A stretch of 28,608 nucleotides of DNA from DATIHT01 sp964348615 (lineage in GTDB: Bacteria > Patescibacteriota > Microgenomatia > Curtissbacterales > GWA2-41-24), in contig CAYGDE010000005.1 of assembly GCA_964348615.1 (NCBI GenBank), positions 1 through 28,608 on the forward strand, in the 5' to 3' direction. Of the stretch, positions 20,895 to 27,918 are shown piece after piece. Under the pieces are notes generated by a model, which was not told where the DNA came from, ran no database searches, and saw only the letters and a list, made by a program, of their open reading frames with translations. Position 1 is the stretch's first letter, and each line of letters opens with the position of its first letter. A program made the translations under genes and the position numbers.

Positions 20895-21672
20895 ATTTTC
20901 GGCTTCGTCTCATACCATTTTGTTTCCTGTTCGTAAGCATGTCCTACCTGGTAAAGCAGTTTTTCGGAAAAGTCCGGGCCAATTATTTGCATACCCATTG
21001 GCAAACCCTGTAAAAATCCACAGGGAACATTAAGGCTTGGCACACCAGCGAGATTAATAGTCGGTGTGAAAATGTCGGAAAGATACATTGCCAAGGGATC
21101 GTTTGTTTTTTCTCCTAATTTAAATGGTGGGGTTGGAGAAGTTGGCGCAATTATTACGTCGACTCCGTCGGCTGACGGATTAAATGCGTTTATGAAATCT
21201 TCCCGCATTAGTCTTCTTACTTTCATGGCTTTTAGATAATAAGCGTCATAGTATCCAGAAGAGAGTGTGTATGTCCCTAAAATAATCCTTCTTTTAGCCT
21301 CCTGTCCAAACGCATCTCTGGTGTTTCCAAAACGTATCCCGTCGTATCTTGCTAGGTTGGATGAAACTTCTGAAGGCTGAATTATGTAATAGGTGGCAAT
21401 ACCCTGTTCGGTGTGGGGGAGGCTAATTTCTACAATTTCTGCACCAAGTGATTCTAATTTTTTAACAGCTGAGAGAATTAAGTCTTTTACTTTTGTGTCA
21501 AGACTTTGAAAATATTCTTTTGGCAGACCAATTTTTAAACCCTTGACTCCCCTTTCTATTTCCTTCGTGTAATCATCCGGGATTTTTGGTGAGGTTGTGG
21601 CGTCGAGTTGGTCTTGCCCCGCTGTTTGGTTTAAAACAAGGGCATTATCAAATACCGTTTTTGTAAAATGGC
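20891..21672 (-). CDS. gatA: Glutamyl-tRNA(Gln) amidotransferase subunit A, C-terminal part (interrupted by scaffold gap)
   Basis: About 259 residues of the amidase C-terminal half are present, from FTKTVFDNALVLNQTAGQD (which matches around residue 215 of typical GatA) to the end, including SPTPPFKLGE and the PSLNVPCGF...GLPMGMQIIGP core. The N-terminal half with the Lys-cisSer-Ser catalytic triad is missing because of the run of N directly upstream, and not because of a biological truncation. About 215 residues (roughly 650 bases) should lie in the gap if the gene is normal. Its stop overlaps the gatB ATG. GatA hydrolyses glutamine to supply ammonia. Confidence 0.95.
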
Positions 21673-21772
21673 NNNNNNNNNNNNNNNNNNNNNNNNNNNN
21701 NNNNNNNNNNNNNNNNNNNNNNNNNNNNNNNNNNNNNNNNNNNNNNNNNNNNNNNNNNNNNNNNNNNNNNNN
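21673..21772. other. Assembly gap of exactly 100 N
   Basis: The run is exactly 100 N, a conventional placeholder length. The open frame that appears to pass through it is accidental. Comparison of the flanking genes suggests the true missing sequence is several hundred bases, holding the end of gatC and the first half of gatA. Confidence 0.97.
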
Positions 21773-22090
21773 ATTGTCTGAAGGCAGTGATCTTTCGCTC
21801 AAAATAAATCCGTTGTGGACATTTTGTGCCTGTGAAATTGCATCTTCTTGAGAAAGTGAAGGGCTGGCTACATCTTCCCTACCAATATTTTCAAGTCCAG
21901 TAATGTGGGCAATTGGTTCAACATTTTTGGTGTCGATTTTGTTGAGATTTTCAACATAGCCAAGAATTTCTGAGAGCTGTTTTTGGAAAAGACCTTTTTC
22001 TTCTTTGGACAAGGTTAAATTCGCAAGTTTTGCAACATGCTCGATGTTAATTCCGACCGACTTTTGGCTTTTGGTTTTGGATTTATTCAT
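21773..22090 (-). CDS. gatC: Glutamyl-tRNA(Gln) amidotransferase subunit C, possibly truncated by gap
   Basis: 106 codons of GatC are visible: NIEHVAKLANLTLSKEE (15-31) is the conserved N-terminal helix, followed by LGYVENLNKIDTKNVEPIAH (43-62) and REDVASPSLSQEDAISQA. GatC wraps around and stabilises GatA and GatB. The last visible residues (NGFILSERSLPSDN) are at about the length where GatC usually ends, but no stop is seen before the N run. The ATG at 22090 overlaps the htpX stop as ATGA, supporting translational coupling with htpX. Confidence 0.92.
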
Positions 22091-22998
22091 TGCATAGCGC
22101 GAAGGGCTTTAACACGCTCTTCTGTTGGCGGATGGGTATTGAAAAGTTTGGCAAACCGGCCAATTGCATCGTGGTGGTTTTTAAGAGGGTTGATGATGTA
22201 TAAATGTGCAGTTGCTTTGTTGGCAACCTCAAGGGGTTCTCGGTCTTGCGATATCTTAAGAAGTGCGTCTGCAAGTCCATCCGGGTGGCGTGTAATAAGC
22301 GCACCTGATGCGTCTGCCAAAAACTCGCGTTTTCTGGAAATTGCAAGCTGAATTAGAGTTGCTATTATGGGCGCAAGTATTGCCATTACTATTCCCACAA
22401 TCATAAAAATCGCATTGCCACGGCTATCGTTATCGTTATCTCTGCCTGTGTGCCAAGATATCCTGAAAAAGAAATCGGCCAAAAGCGCAACAGTTCCTAC
22501 TAAAATAGAAACAATAGTCATAAGCCTAGTGTCGTAGTTGCCAACGTGCGAAAGTTCGTGGGCTGCAACGCCTTCAAGCTCTAATTTGTTTAACTTTTGC
22601 AAAATTCCGGTTGTAAATGCAATTGATGCATGTTTTGGATCCCTGCCTGTTGCAAAAGCATTAGGGGCAGTATCTTCAATCATAAAGACTTTCGGCATTG
22701 GAAGACCAGACGCTATCGAAAGATTTTCGACTATTCTAAAAAGTACAATATTGTCTTTTTTTTGAATTTGCTTGGCACCGGAAATTGCCATCACCATTGT
22801 GTCGGAAGTGTAGTAGGTTACAAAATTCATGATACCTGCCAAAATAAGGGCGATGCCCGAAAAGCTAAGTGCGGAAGGGCCGTCAAAACCTAAGGCCAAA
22901 GTGAATACATATGCAAGGAGAGTTATAAATATTCCAAACCCAAACATAATTAGCCATGTTTTTAGTCTATTTGAAGAAACTTGAGTATATGCTGTCAT
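22087..22998 (-). CDS. htpX: HtpX-type membrane zinc metalloprotease
   Basis: This 303-residue M48 peptidase has two N-terminal membrane segments (about 15-36 and 42-63), the HELSH zinc motif at 147-151 with downstream ligand E225 in REFLADA, and two further hydrophobic segments (about 160-178 and 197-220). The C terminus ends with the usual HPPTEERVKAL. HtpX degrades misfolded membrane proteins on the cytoplasmic side. In many bacteria it is next to lemA, but here lemA heads a separate operon about 5 kb away. It begins the htpX-gatC-gatA-gatB-dnaE run and has an extended -10 promoter eight bases before the ATG. Confidence 0.95.
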   Translation of the reverse strand: MTAYTQVSSNRLKTWLIMFGFGIFITLLAYVFTLALGFDGPSALSFSGIALILAGIMNFVTYYTSDTMVMAISGAKQIQKKDNIVLFRIVENLSIASGLPMPKVFMIEDTAPNAFATGRDPKHASIAFTTGILQKLNKLELEGVAAHELSHVGNYDTRLMTIVSILVGTVALLADFFFRISWHTGRDNDNDSRGNAIFMIVGIVMAILAPIIATLIQLAISRKREFLADASGALITRHPDGLADALLKISQDREPLEVANKATAHLYIINPLKNHHDAIGRFAKLFNTHPPTEERVKALRAMQ

Positions 22999-23006
22999 GA
23001 TGATAA

Positions 23007-23015
23007 ATTATATCA
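23007..23015 (-). promoter_or_regulatory. Extended -10 promoter of the htpX-gatCAB-dnaE run
   Basis: TGA-TATAAT ends eight bases before the htpX ATG. The element is identical to that driving the tRNA-Lys unit at 1205-1213. The leader would be about two bases. Confidence 0.6.
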
Positions 23016-23028
23016 GATTCACAGCTAT

Positions 23029-23057
23029 TGGACACTTGGATCACTATTGGTTATAAT
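23029..23057 (+). promoter_or_regulatory. Promoter of the exported protein gene at 23066
   Basis: -35 TGGACA (23029-23034), 17-bp spacer, -10 TATAAT (23052-23057), eight bases before the ATG. Together with the htpX promoter it fills the 67-base divergent intergenic region. Confidence 0.65.
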
Positions 23058-23065
23058 CTTTTTGT

Positions 23066-23689
23066 ATGTCAAAACAAATGCCAATTATTGCGGGAGCTAT
23101 AATTTTAACAGTTATTGCAATTGGTGCGTTTGTTTTTATGAAAAAACCAGCAAGCACCTCTTTGCAAACCTCAGTTACTCAAGAAGAAACCGCGCCAGCT
23201 CAAGGATCTCAAAGTTCTATTAAGAGCTTACTTGGTTTGGGCAAAAACCAAACCTGTGAGGTTACTTATCCGGATGGTGGGACTTCTGGAACCATCTATG
23301 TTGCTGCCAATAAAGTAAGGGGAAATTTTACAATGACTGTTGAGGGGAAACCTTTTGAAAGCAGCATGATTCAAGACGGAACCTATGGATATTTTTGGTC
23401 CGGAACTCAGGGTACTAAGATGAAAATAGACCAAACCGCAAGCGCAAGCCCAACGGCAACGACCCAGAAAACTGCAGATTTAGACGAAAAAGTCGATATG
23501 AAATGTGGAAGCTGGAACGTTGATGATTCTATGTTTACTCCTCCTGGTAATGTAACTTTTACAGATTTGAGCGCTATTTTGCAAAAGCAGCCAACAGGCT
23601 CTTCAGTTCCTAATATAAGTTCGTACTGTGCCCAAATAACAGATCCTCAAGCCAAAGCTTCTTGCGAAAGCGCAGCCTCTGATCAGTAG
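23066..23689 (+). CDS. Predicted exported or membrane-anchored protein with four cysteines, 207 aa
   Basis: Residues 5-25 (MPIIAGAIILTVIAIGAFVF) form a membrane anchor or uncleaved signal, preceded by one Lys and followed by KK. A Ser/Thr/Gln-rich linker (about 28-52) leads to an outer domain of beta type with CEVTYPDGG, GTIYVAANKVRGNFT and YGYFWSGTQGTKM. There are exactly four cysteines outside the membrane (in QTCEV, MKCGS, SYCAQ and ASCES), which suggests two disulfides. No enzymatic motif is seen and no named family is recognised. A second low-complexity Ser/Ala/Thr stretch (TASASPTATTQKT) separates the two parts of the domain. It is transcribed divergently from htpX. Confidence 0.7.
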   Translation: MSKQMPIIAGAIILTVIAIGAFVFMKKPASTSLQTSVTQEETAPAQGSQSSIKSLLGLGKNQTCEVTYPDGGTSGTIYVAANKVRGNFTMTVEGKPFESSMIQDGTYGYFWSGTQGTKMKIDQTASASPTATTQKTADLDEKVDMKCGSWNVDDSMFTPPGNVTFTDLSAILQKQPTGSSVPNISSYCAQITDPQAKASCESAASDQ

Positions 23690-23733
23690 TGATTTCAGTA
23701 GTTAGTATTGGTAGTTTTTAAATTTGGTGCAGG

Positions 23734-24015
23734 TTAGTTCGACTTGTCAAAATCCTCGTGGATTTTTGGAGGAGATTCTTGTAATACTTCGTTGTAAATT
23801 CTTTTTCGCAAATTACCCGCTTTTTCAATTGTTTCCATTAACTGTTTCTTAATCTCCGGGTCGTTTGGCGCGGTTCTTGCAGCGCCGGCAAGTGCTGTCA
23901 TCAATCTTTCTTGGGAAGCTCTAATTGTTGCTACTATTTCTGCCTGGGTTGGCATTTTGCCTCCAAATTGTTTCATTATTTTCTTGTGCTGAGCTTCTGT
24001 TAATTTAGACTTCAT
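23734..24015 (-). CDS. Unknown small helical protein, 93 aa
   Basis: No family is recognised. The sequence is charged and almost wholly helix-forming, without cysteines or membrane segments. It begins one base after the pyrD stop, so it should be the last gene of the lemA-prs-pyrFED operon and be translated by coupling. No Shine-Dalgarno sequence or separate promoter is seen. Any link to pyrimidine synthesis rests only on position. Confidence 0.6.
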   Translation of the reverse strand: MKSKLTEAQHKKIMKQFGGKMPTQAEIVATIRASQERLMTALAGAARTAPNDPEIKKQLMETIEKAGNLRKRIYNEVLQESPPKIHEDFDKSN

Positions 24016-24016
24016 G

Positions 24017-24952
24017 TCAATCTAATGTTTTGAGTTTGCCACGGAAGTCAGAAAGTTTTTTGTATCCCTTACTTGCCATAAAATCTGCCAACTCGTTTTG
24101 GACTCTTTCGAAAACGCCTGGTCCTTGCTGTATAAATGCAGTGCCGATTTGCACAGCAGAAGCACCAGCCAAAATATATTCAAAAGCATCGATTCCAGAA
24201 TAAACTCCTCCCACACCAATAACTTGGATTTTATCTTCGAAAATTTCATAAAATCTTCTAACATTTGCAAGTGCATGAAACTTAACGTATTTGCCGCCGA
24301 TACCTCCAAGTCCGCCTTTGGGTTTTATTAGCGGCTGTTCGGTGTAAGGGTTAATGGCAAGGCCGTTCCCTATTGAGTTGATGCAAGTAACAAATTTAAC
24401 AGGGTATTTTTTGATGACATTTGCGATTCTTTCGTAATCGAAGAGTTCGAAATATGGGGGTAGCTTTACACCAAATGGTTTTTTGGCCACTTTTGAAACA
24501 GCGTCTAACAGTCTTTCCATTTCCTGCGGATCGTAGCCAACAATTGGCTTTCCTATGGTATTTGGAGAACCAGGATTAAATTCTATTATATCGACATCGG
24601 AATTATTGAAGGCTTTAAACATAACAACATCATCTTCCAGCGTCATTCCGCAAATGCTGGCAATTATGGGTTTTTTATATTTTTTAAGCGTTTTGGAAAA
24701 TTTTACATATTGTTTGTAACCAACGTTTGGCAAACCCATGGAGTTGATAGAGCCATATTCTAAATCAGCATAACGGGGTTCGGGATTGCCAACCCGGGGT
24801 TCTATGGTGCAAGATTTCATTGTAATTGCGGAAGATTTTGAGGAGCCAATTACTTTCAACTCTTCGATTATTACGTCAATTGGGCCTGCTGCGTTGTATA
24901 TACAAGTTTCCAGTTTGGCGCCTGCAATTTTTGTTGAAATGTCGGTTTTCAT
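24017..24952 (-). CDS. pyrD: Dihydroorotate dehydrogenase, class 1A-like with Ser in place of the catalytic Cys
   Basis: This 311-residue protein follows the class 1A pattern: MKSCTIEPRVGNPEPRY (45-61), SINSMGLPN (68-76), GVKLPPYF (161-168), CINSIGNG (190-197), GGIGG (216-220) and a final FRGKL. It binds FMN and oxidises dihydroorotate to orotate; class 1A enzymes use fumarate. The catalytic loop, normally NLSCPN in class 1A, reads NPGSPN with Ser at 129, as in the serine-based class 2 enzymes. The frame is open to 24997, but the ATG at 24952 is chosen: it overlaps the pyrE stop as ATGA, and the conserved N terminus starts there. Confidence 0.93.
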   Translation of the reverse strand: MKTDISTKIAGAKLETCIYNAAGPIDVIIEELKVIGSSKSSAITMKSCTIEPRVGNPEPRYADLEYGSINSMGLPNVGYKQYVKFSKTLKKYKKPIIASICGMTLEDDVVMFKAFNNSDVDIIEFNPGSPNTIGKPIVGYDPQEMERLLDAVSKVAKKPFGVKLPPYFELFDYERIANVIKKYPVKFVTCINSIGNGLAINPYTEQPLIKPKGGLGGIGGKYVKFHALANVRRFYEIFEDKIQVIGVGGVYSGIDAFEYILAGASAVQIGTAFIQQGPGVFERVQNELADFMASKGYKKLSDFRGKLKTLD

Positions 24953-25608
24953 TTGAACCCTTGCCTTTTGGCCCAGCCATGCGGATCTTTGGCCCAATCT
25001 AAAATAGTTTGGACTTGATCTTTTTTTAAAAATTTCTTTCCAACCGCCACTTTTGCAGTATGTTCTAAGTCTGTTAAAACATACAGTTTAACTTTAGCCT
25101 TTTTTAAATTGTCCTCTGCTTCTTTTAGGCGGTAGGTAAAAATTGCAACCTCGTTTTCGACTTTTGCACCTGCTTTTCTAAGCGCTTCTACCACTCTTAG
25201 CGATGAACCTGCTGTAGAGATTAGGTCTTCCACAACAATTACTTTTTGTCCTCTTTTTATTGCACCTTCTATTTGGTTACCGCGACCGTGGTTTTTGGGT
25301 TCCGAACGTACGTAGACCATGGGAATTTTTAACTTTTGAGCAATAAAAGCAGCATGCGGAATTCCCGCTGTGGCTGTGCCAGCGATTACGTCTGGGATAC
25401 CGATTTCTTTTATTTTCGCAACCAAAAAATCGACAATTTTTTCGCGTTGTTTGGGGTAGGAAATAATTAGGCGGTTGTCGGTATAGACCGGGCTTAGAAT
25501 TCCTGAATCGTAACGGAAAGGCTGCTTTGGTCTGAAGATAACCGCGCCAACGTCGTATAAAATAGATGCAGCTTCAAGAGCTACTTTATCTGTATTTGTT
25601 GATTTCAT
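24949..25608 (-). CDS. pyrE: Orotate phosphoribosyltransferase
   Basis: This 219-residue protein has the PRPP-binding motif VVEDLISTAGSS at 125-136 (a type I phosphoribosyltransferase loop), the FRYDSGILSPVYTDNR segment near the N terminus that contacts orotate, and RSEPKNHGRGNQIEG, the flexible catalytic loop. It joins orotate and PRPP to give orotidine 5'-phosphate. It overlaps the pyrF end by 23 bases and shares an ATGA junction with pyrD. PRPP would come from the Prs enzyme encoded two genes upstream in the same operon. Confidence 0.96.
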   Translation of the reverse strand: MKSTNTDKVALEAASILYDVGAVIFRPKQPFRYDSGILSPVYTDNRLIISYPKQREKIVDFLVAKIKEIGIPDVIAGTATAGIPHAAFIAQKLKIPMVYVRSEPKNHGRGNQIEGAIKRGQKVIVVEDLISTAGSSLRVVEALRKAGAKVENEVAIFTYRLKEAEDNLKKAKVKLYVLTDLEHTAKVAVGKKFLKKDQVQTILDWAKDPHGWAKRQGFK

Positions 25609-26359
25609 CTTTTAGGTTTTGCGCCGCTTCTTTTGGGTTTTGTGCGTAAATTATGCCCCTTGATGATGAGATAATCAAGCCGTCGCCCCTCTTGGTTAAG
25701 CCATTTTTTAAAGTACCTTCTAAATCTCCACCTTGGGCACCAATACCAGCAATTAAAAATGGCATTTCGGGTGCAAGCTTCCTTAAAGTCCCAACTTCTC
25801 CTGGCCAGGTTGCCCCAATTTCCAAATAAATGTTTGGATATTTTTCACTCCACTTTACAATTTTTTTGGCAATCTCTACATAAAGAGCCGTTTCCCCAAT
25901 TTTTAGGTCTTGGAAATCGACTGCTGACGGGTTTGATGTTCTGCAAATAACGAATACTCCTTTGTCTTCTCTTTTGGCAAAAGGCTCAACTGCATCCAAT
26001 CCGCAATATGGGCTAACAGTTACCGCATCTGCGTCAAATACATTAAATATTTCCTTTGCATACATTTCGGTTGTATTGCCAACATCTCCTCTTTTGGCAT
26101 CTAAAAGTACTGGTATGTCTGGATAATTATGGTGAATGTAGTCTATCGTTTTTTTTAGGTCTTGATTGCCTTTTTGGCCTGCTGCTCCATAAAAAGCAAT
26201 TTGGGGCTTATAACAACATACAATGTTGGCTGTCTGGTCTATTATTGTTTTGTTAAATTCAAATTGTTCCGGGGTTTTTTCTGGATCGGGATCCAGGCCT
26301 ACACATAAAAGACTGTTGTTCTTTTGGATTGCGTTTTGGAGTTGGGTTTGAAAATTCAC
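25586..26359 (-). CDS. pyrF: Orotidine 5'-phosphate decarboxylase, type 2
   Basis: The 257-residue protein shows LLCVGLDPDPEKTP (18-30), the substrate lysine region YKPQIAFYG and the catalytic LDAKRGDVGNT (86-96) with the Lys-x-x-Asp pattern, and PGEVGTLRK, all of the type-2 (PyrF_2) group. It decarboxylates OMP to UMP. The frame extends to an ATG at 26392 that would overlap prs by 32 bases. The GTG at 26359 is preferred because it lies two bases after the prs stop and gives the standard V/M-N-F start for the family. Some uncertainty about the start remains. It is cotranscribed with prs, pyrE and pyrD. Confidence 0.93.
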   Translation of the reverse strand: MNFQTQLQNAIQKNNSLLCVGLDPDPEKTPEQFEFNKTIIDQTANIVCCYKPQIAFYGAAGQKGNQDLKKTIDYIHHNYPDIPVLLDAKRGDVGNTTEMYAKEIFNVFDADAVTVSPYCGLDAVEPFAKREDKGVFVICRTSNPSAVDFQDLKIGETALYVEIAKKIVKWSEKYPNIYLEIGATWPGEVGTLRKLAPEMPFLIAGIGAQGGDLEGTLKNGLTKRGDGLIISSSRGIIYAQNPKEAAQNLKDEINKYR

Positions 26360-26360
26360 T

Positions 26361-27269
26361 TTATAACAGTTCTTCTTTAAGTGCGTCGGCAATTAAGTCC
26401 GCCACCGATACTATTTCGATTTTGGAATTGAGGGTTTTATTTTCAATACTATCCGTTATAAAAACTTTGTCTATCGGGCTTTCTTCTATTTTTTCTATGG
26501 CGTTTCCGGCAAAAACACCATGCGTCGCGCAAACTATTATTTTTTTAACACCTTTTTCTTTTAATGCCTTTGCGTTTTCTAAAATGGTCCCGCCTGTAGA
26601 AATTACATCATCAATTAAAATGGCCGTATCGCCTTTAACTTCTCCGGACATTGAAAGGATTTCCATCGTGTCTCTTTTTTCTACTGCCCTGTGTTTTTCC
26701 ATAACCGCAAGCGGGGCCTGCAGGAACGATGCAAAATTTCTGGCCCTTTTAACCCCTCCCGTGTCTGGTGAAACTACAATAGGATCGATAAGATTTTCTT
26801 CCTTTAGCCTTTTGGAAAGTACTTCCAGTGCGGAGAGATAAATAACCGGAACATCAAAAAAACCGACAATTGCATCGGCGTGCAAGTCGAGGGCAACAAC
26901 TTTGTTAATGCCGGTTGATGTAATAAGGTCGGCAACGACTTTGGCCGAAATTGGTTCGCCAGGTCTGGACTGTTTTTCCTTTCGGCTGTAACCGAAGTAG
27001 GGAATTACGGCAGTTATCATATGTGCTCCAGAACGTCTAAGAGCGTCAGCAATTAGGGCGAGTTCGATAATGTGATTATTGATCGGCTGGGAGCTGGATT
27101 GAATTATAAAAACGTTTGAATTGTTAACTTTGTCTTCTACCCAGACGTCTATTTCACCATCACCAAAGGCACCAAGGTCCATTTTGCCAAGTGGTATACC
27201 GGATTTTTCGGAAACAATTTTTGCCAGTGTTTTGTTGGAGGATCCGGCAAAGATTTTAGGGGAATTCAT
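26361..27269 (-). CDS. prs: Ribose-phosphate pyrophosphokinase (PRPP synthetase)
   Basis: This 302-residue protein has the class I Prs motifs: the PYFGYSRKEKQSRPGEPIS ATP-binding region at 90-108, DLHAD at 128-132 (usually DLHAGQ), SPDTGGVKRA at 167-176, and the PRPP motif DDVISTGGT at 220-228. It makes PRPP from ribose 5-phosphate and ATP for pyrE in the same operon and for purine, histidine or salvage enzymes. The start is tightly coupled to lemA: stop and start share one base (TAATG). It is slightly shorter than the typical length of about 315. Confidence 0.96.
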   Translation of the reverse strand: MNSPKIFAGSSNKTLAKIVSEKSGIPLGKMDLGAFGDGEIDVWVEDKVNNSNVFIIQSSSQPINNHIIELALIADALRRSGAHMITAVIPYFGYSRKEKQSRPGEPISAKVVADLITSTGINKVVALDLHADAIVGFFDVPVIYLSALEVLSKRLKEENLIDPIVVSPDTGGVKRARNFASFLQAPLAVMEKHRAVEKRDTMEILSMSGEVKGDTAILIDDVISTGGTILENAKALKEKGVKKIIVCATHGVFAGNAIEKIEESPIDKVFITDSIENKTLNSKIEIVSVADLIADALKEELL

Positions 27270-27820
27270 TAGAAGTCTGCTTTTATTTCTTTTTTAGCAT
27301 CCGCTTCTGCTTCGAAAAACTCCTCTTCTTTAAAACCAAACATATTTGCAAACACAACGTTCGGGAAAATTTTTATCTTTGTATTGTAATCTAAGACATT
27401 TGCGTTATAAAACTGTCTACTGGCAGCAATTTTTGTTTCGGTGTCTGAAAGTTCTTGTTGAAGTTCCTTAAAATTTTCCGAGGCCTCAAGTTTTGGATAC
27501 GCTTCCGCAATTGCAAAAAGGGTTTTTAGGGCACCGGTTAACATATTGTCGGCTTTTGCAGCCTCTTTGGGGTCTTTTGCGCCAAGCAGGGCGGACCTTG
27601 CTTTGGTTACATTTTCAAAAACTTCTTTTTCGTGTTTGGCGTAACCTTTAACAGTTTCAATTAAATTAGGAATAAGAGAAGAGCGACGTTTAAGCTGGAC
27701 TTCAATGCCTGACCATGCTTCTTTCACTCGCATTCTGGCAGTAACAAGACCGTTGTACATTAGCCAAAGAAAAATACCTACTGCACCTACAACTAAAATG
27801 GCTATTACTGTTGGCGACAT
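27269..27820 (-). CDS. lemA: LemA family membrane protein
   Basis: This 183-residue protein has an N-terminal membrane segment (about 3-24), NGLVTARMRVKEAWSGIEVQLKRRSSLIPNLIETVKGYA next to it (the family signature) and a long coiled helical bundle ending in VVFANMFGFKEEEFFEAE. LemA proteins are bound to the membrane with the helices outside in most models; their job is unknown, though they often pair with HtpX or with other membrane-stress genes. Here it heads the prs-pyr operon. It has a good promoter (TTGATA, 17 bp, TATCAT) nine bases before the ATG. Confidence 0.95.
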   Translation of the reverse strand: MSPTVIAILVVGAVGIFLWLMYNGLVTARMRVKEAWSGIEVQLKRRSSLIPNLIETVKGYAKHEKEVFENVTKARSALLGAKDPKEAAKADNMLTGALKTLFAIAEAYPKLEASENFKELQQELSDTETKIAASRQFYNANVLDYNTKIKIFPNVVFANMFGFKEEEFFEAEADAKKEIKADF

Positions 27821-27829
27821 ATTATGTGA

Positions 27830-27858
27830 ATGATAGCTTATATGGTATTACGTATCAA
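27830..27858 (-). promoter_or_regulatory. Promoter of the lemA-prs-pyrFED operon
   Basis: -35 TTGATA (27853-27858), 17-bp spacer, -10 TATCAT (27830-27835), nine bases before the lemA ATG. The -35 falls within CTTGATACGTAATAC, which resembles the inverted-repeat and heptad sequence before the gene at 10530. The rest of the 98-base gap up to the PHP gene shows no other feature. Confidence 0.6.
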
Positions 27859-27918
27859 GTAGAGAAGAAAATGTCAGAACATTTTTTAAGTATTATGTAT
27901 AAAGGAAAACAAATTAGA

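Noticed and set aside
20891..22090. A fused GatC-GatA protein
   Set aside because: The frame passes through exactly 100 N, a placeholder length, and the GatA part lacks its first half. The fusion is an artefact of counting N as sequence.
24953..24997. Longer PyrD N terminus
   Set aside because: The extra 15 residues lie inside pyrE, carry no conserved sequence, and the ATGA junction at 24949-24952 marks the real start.
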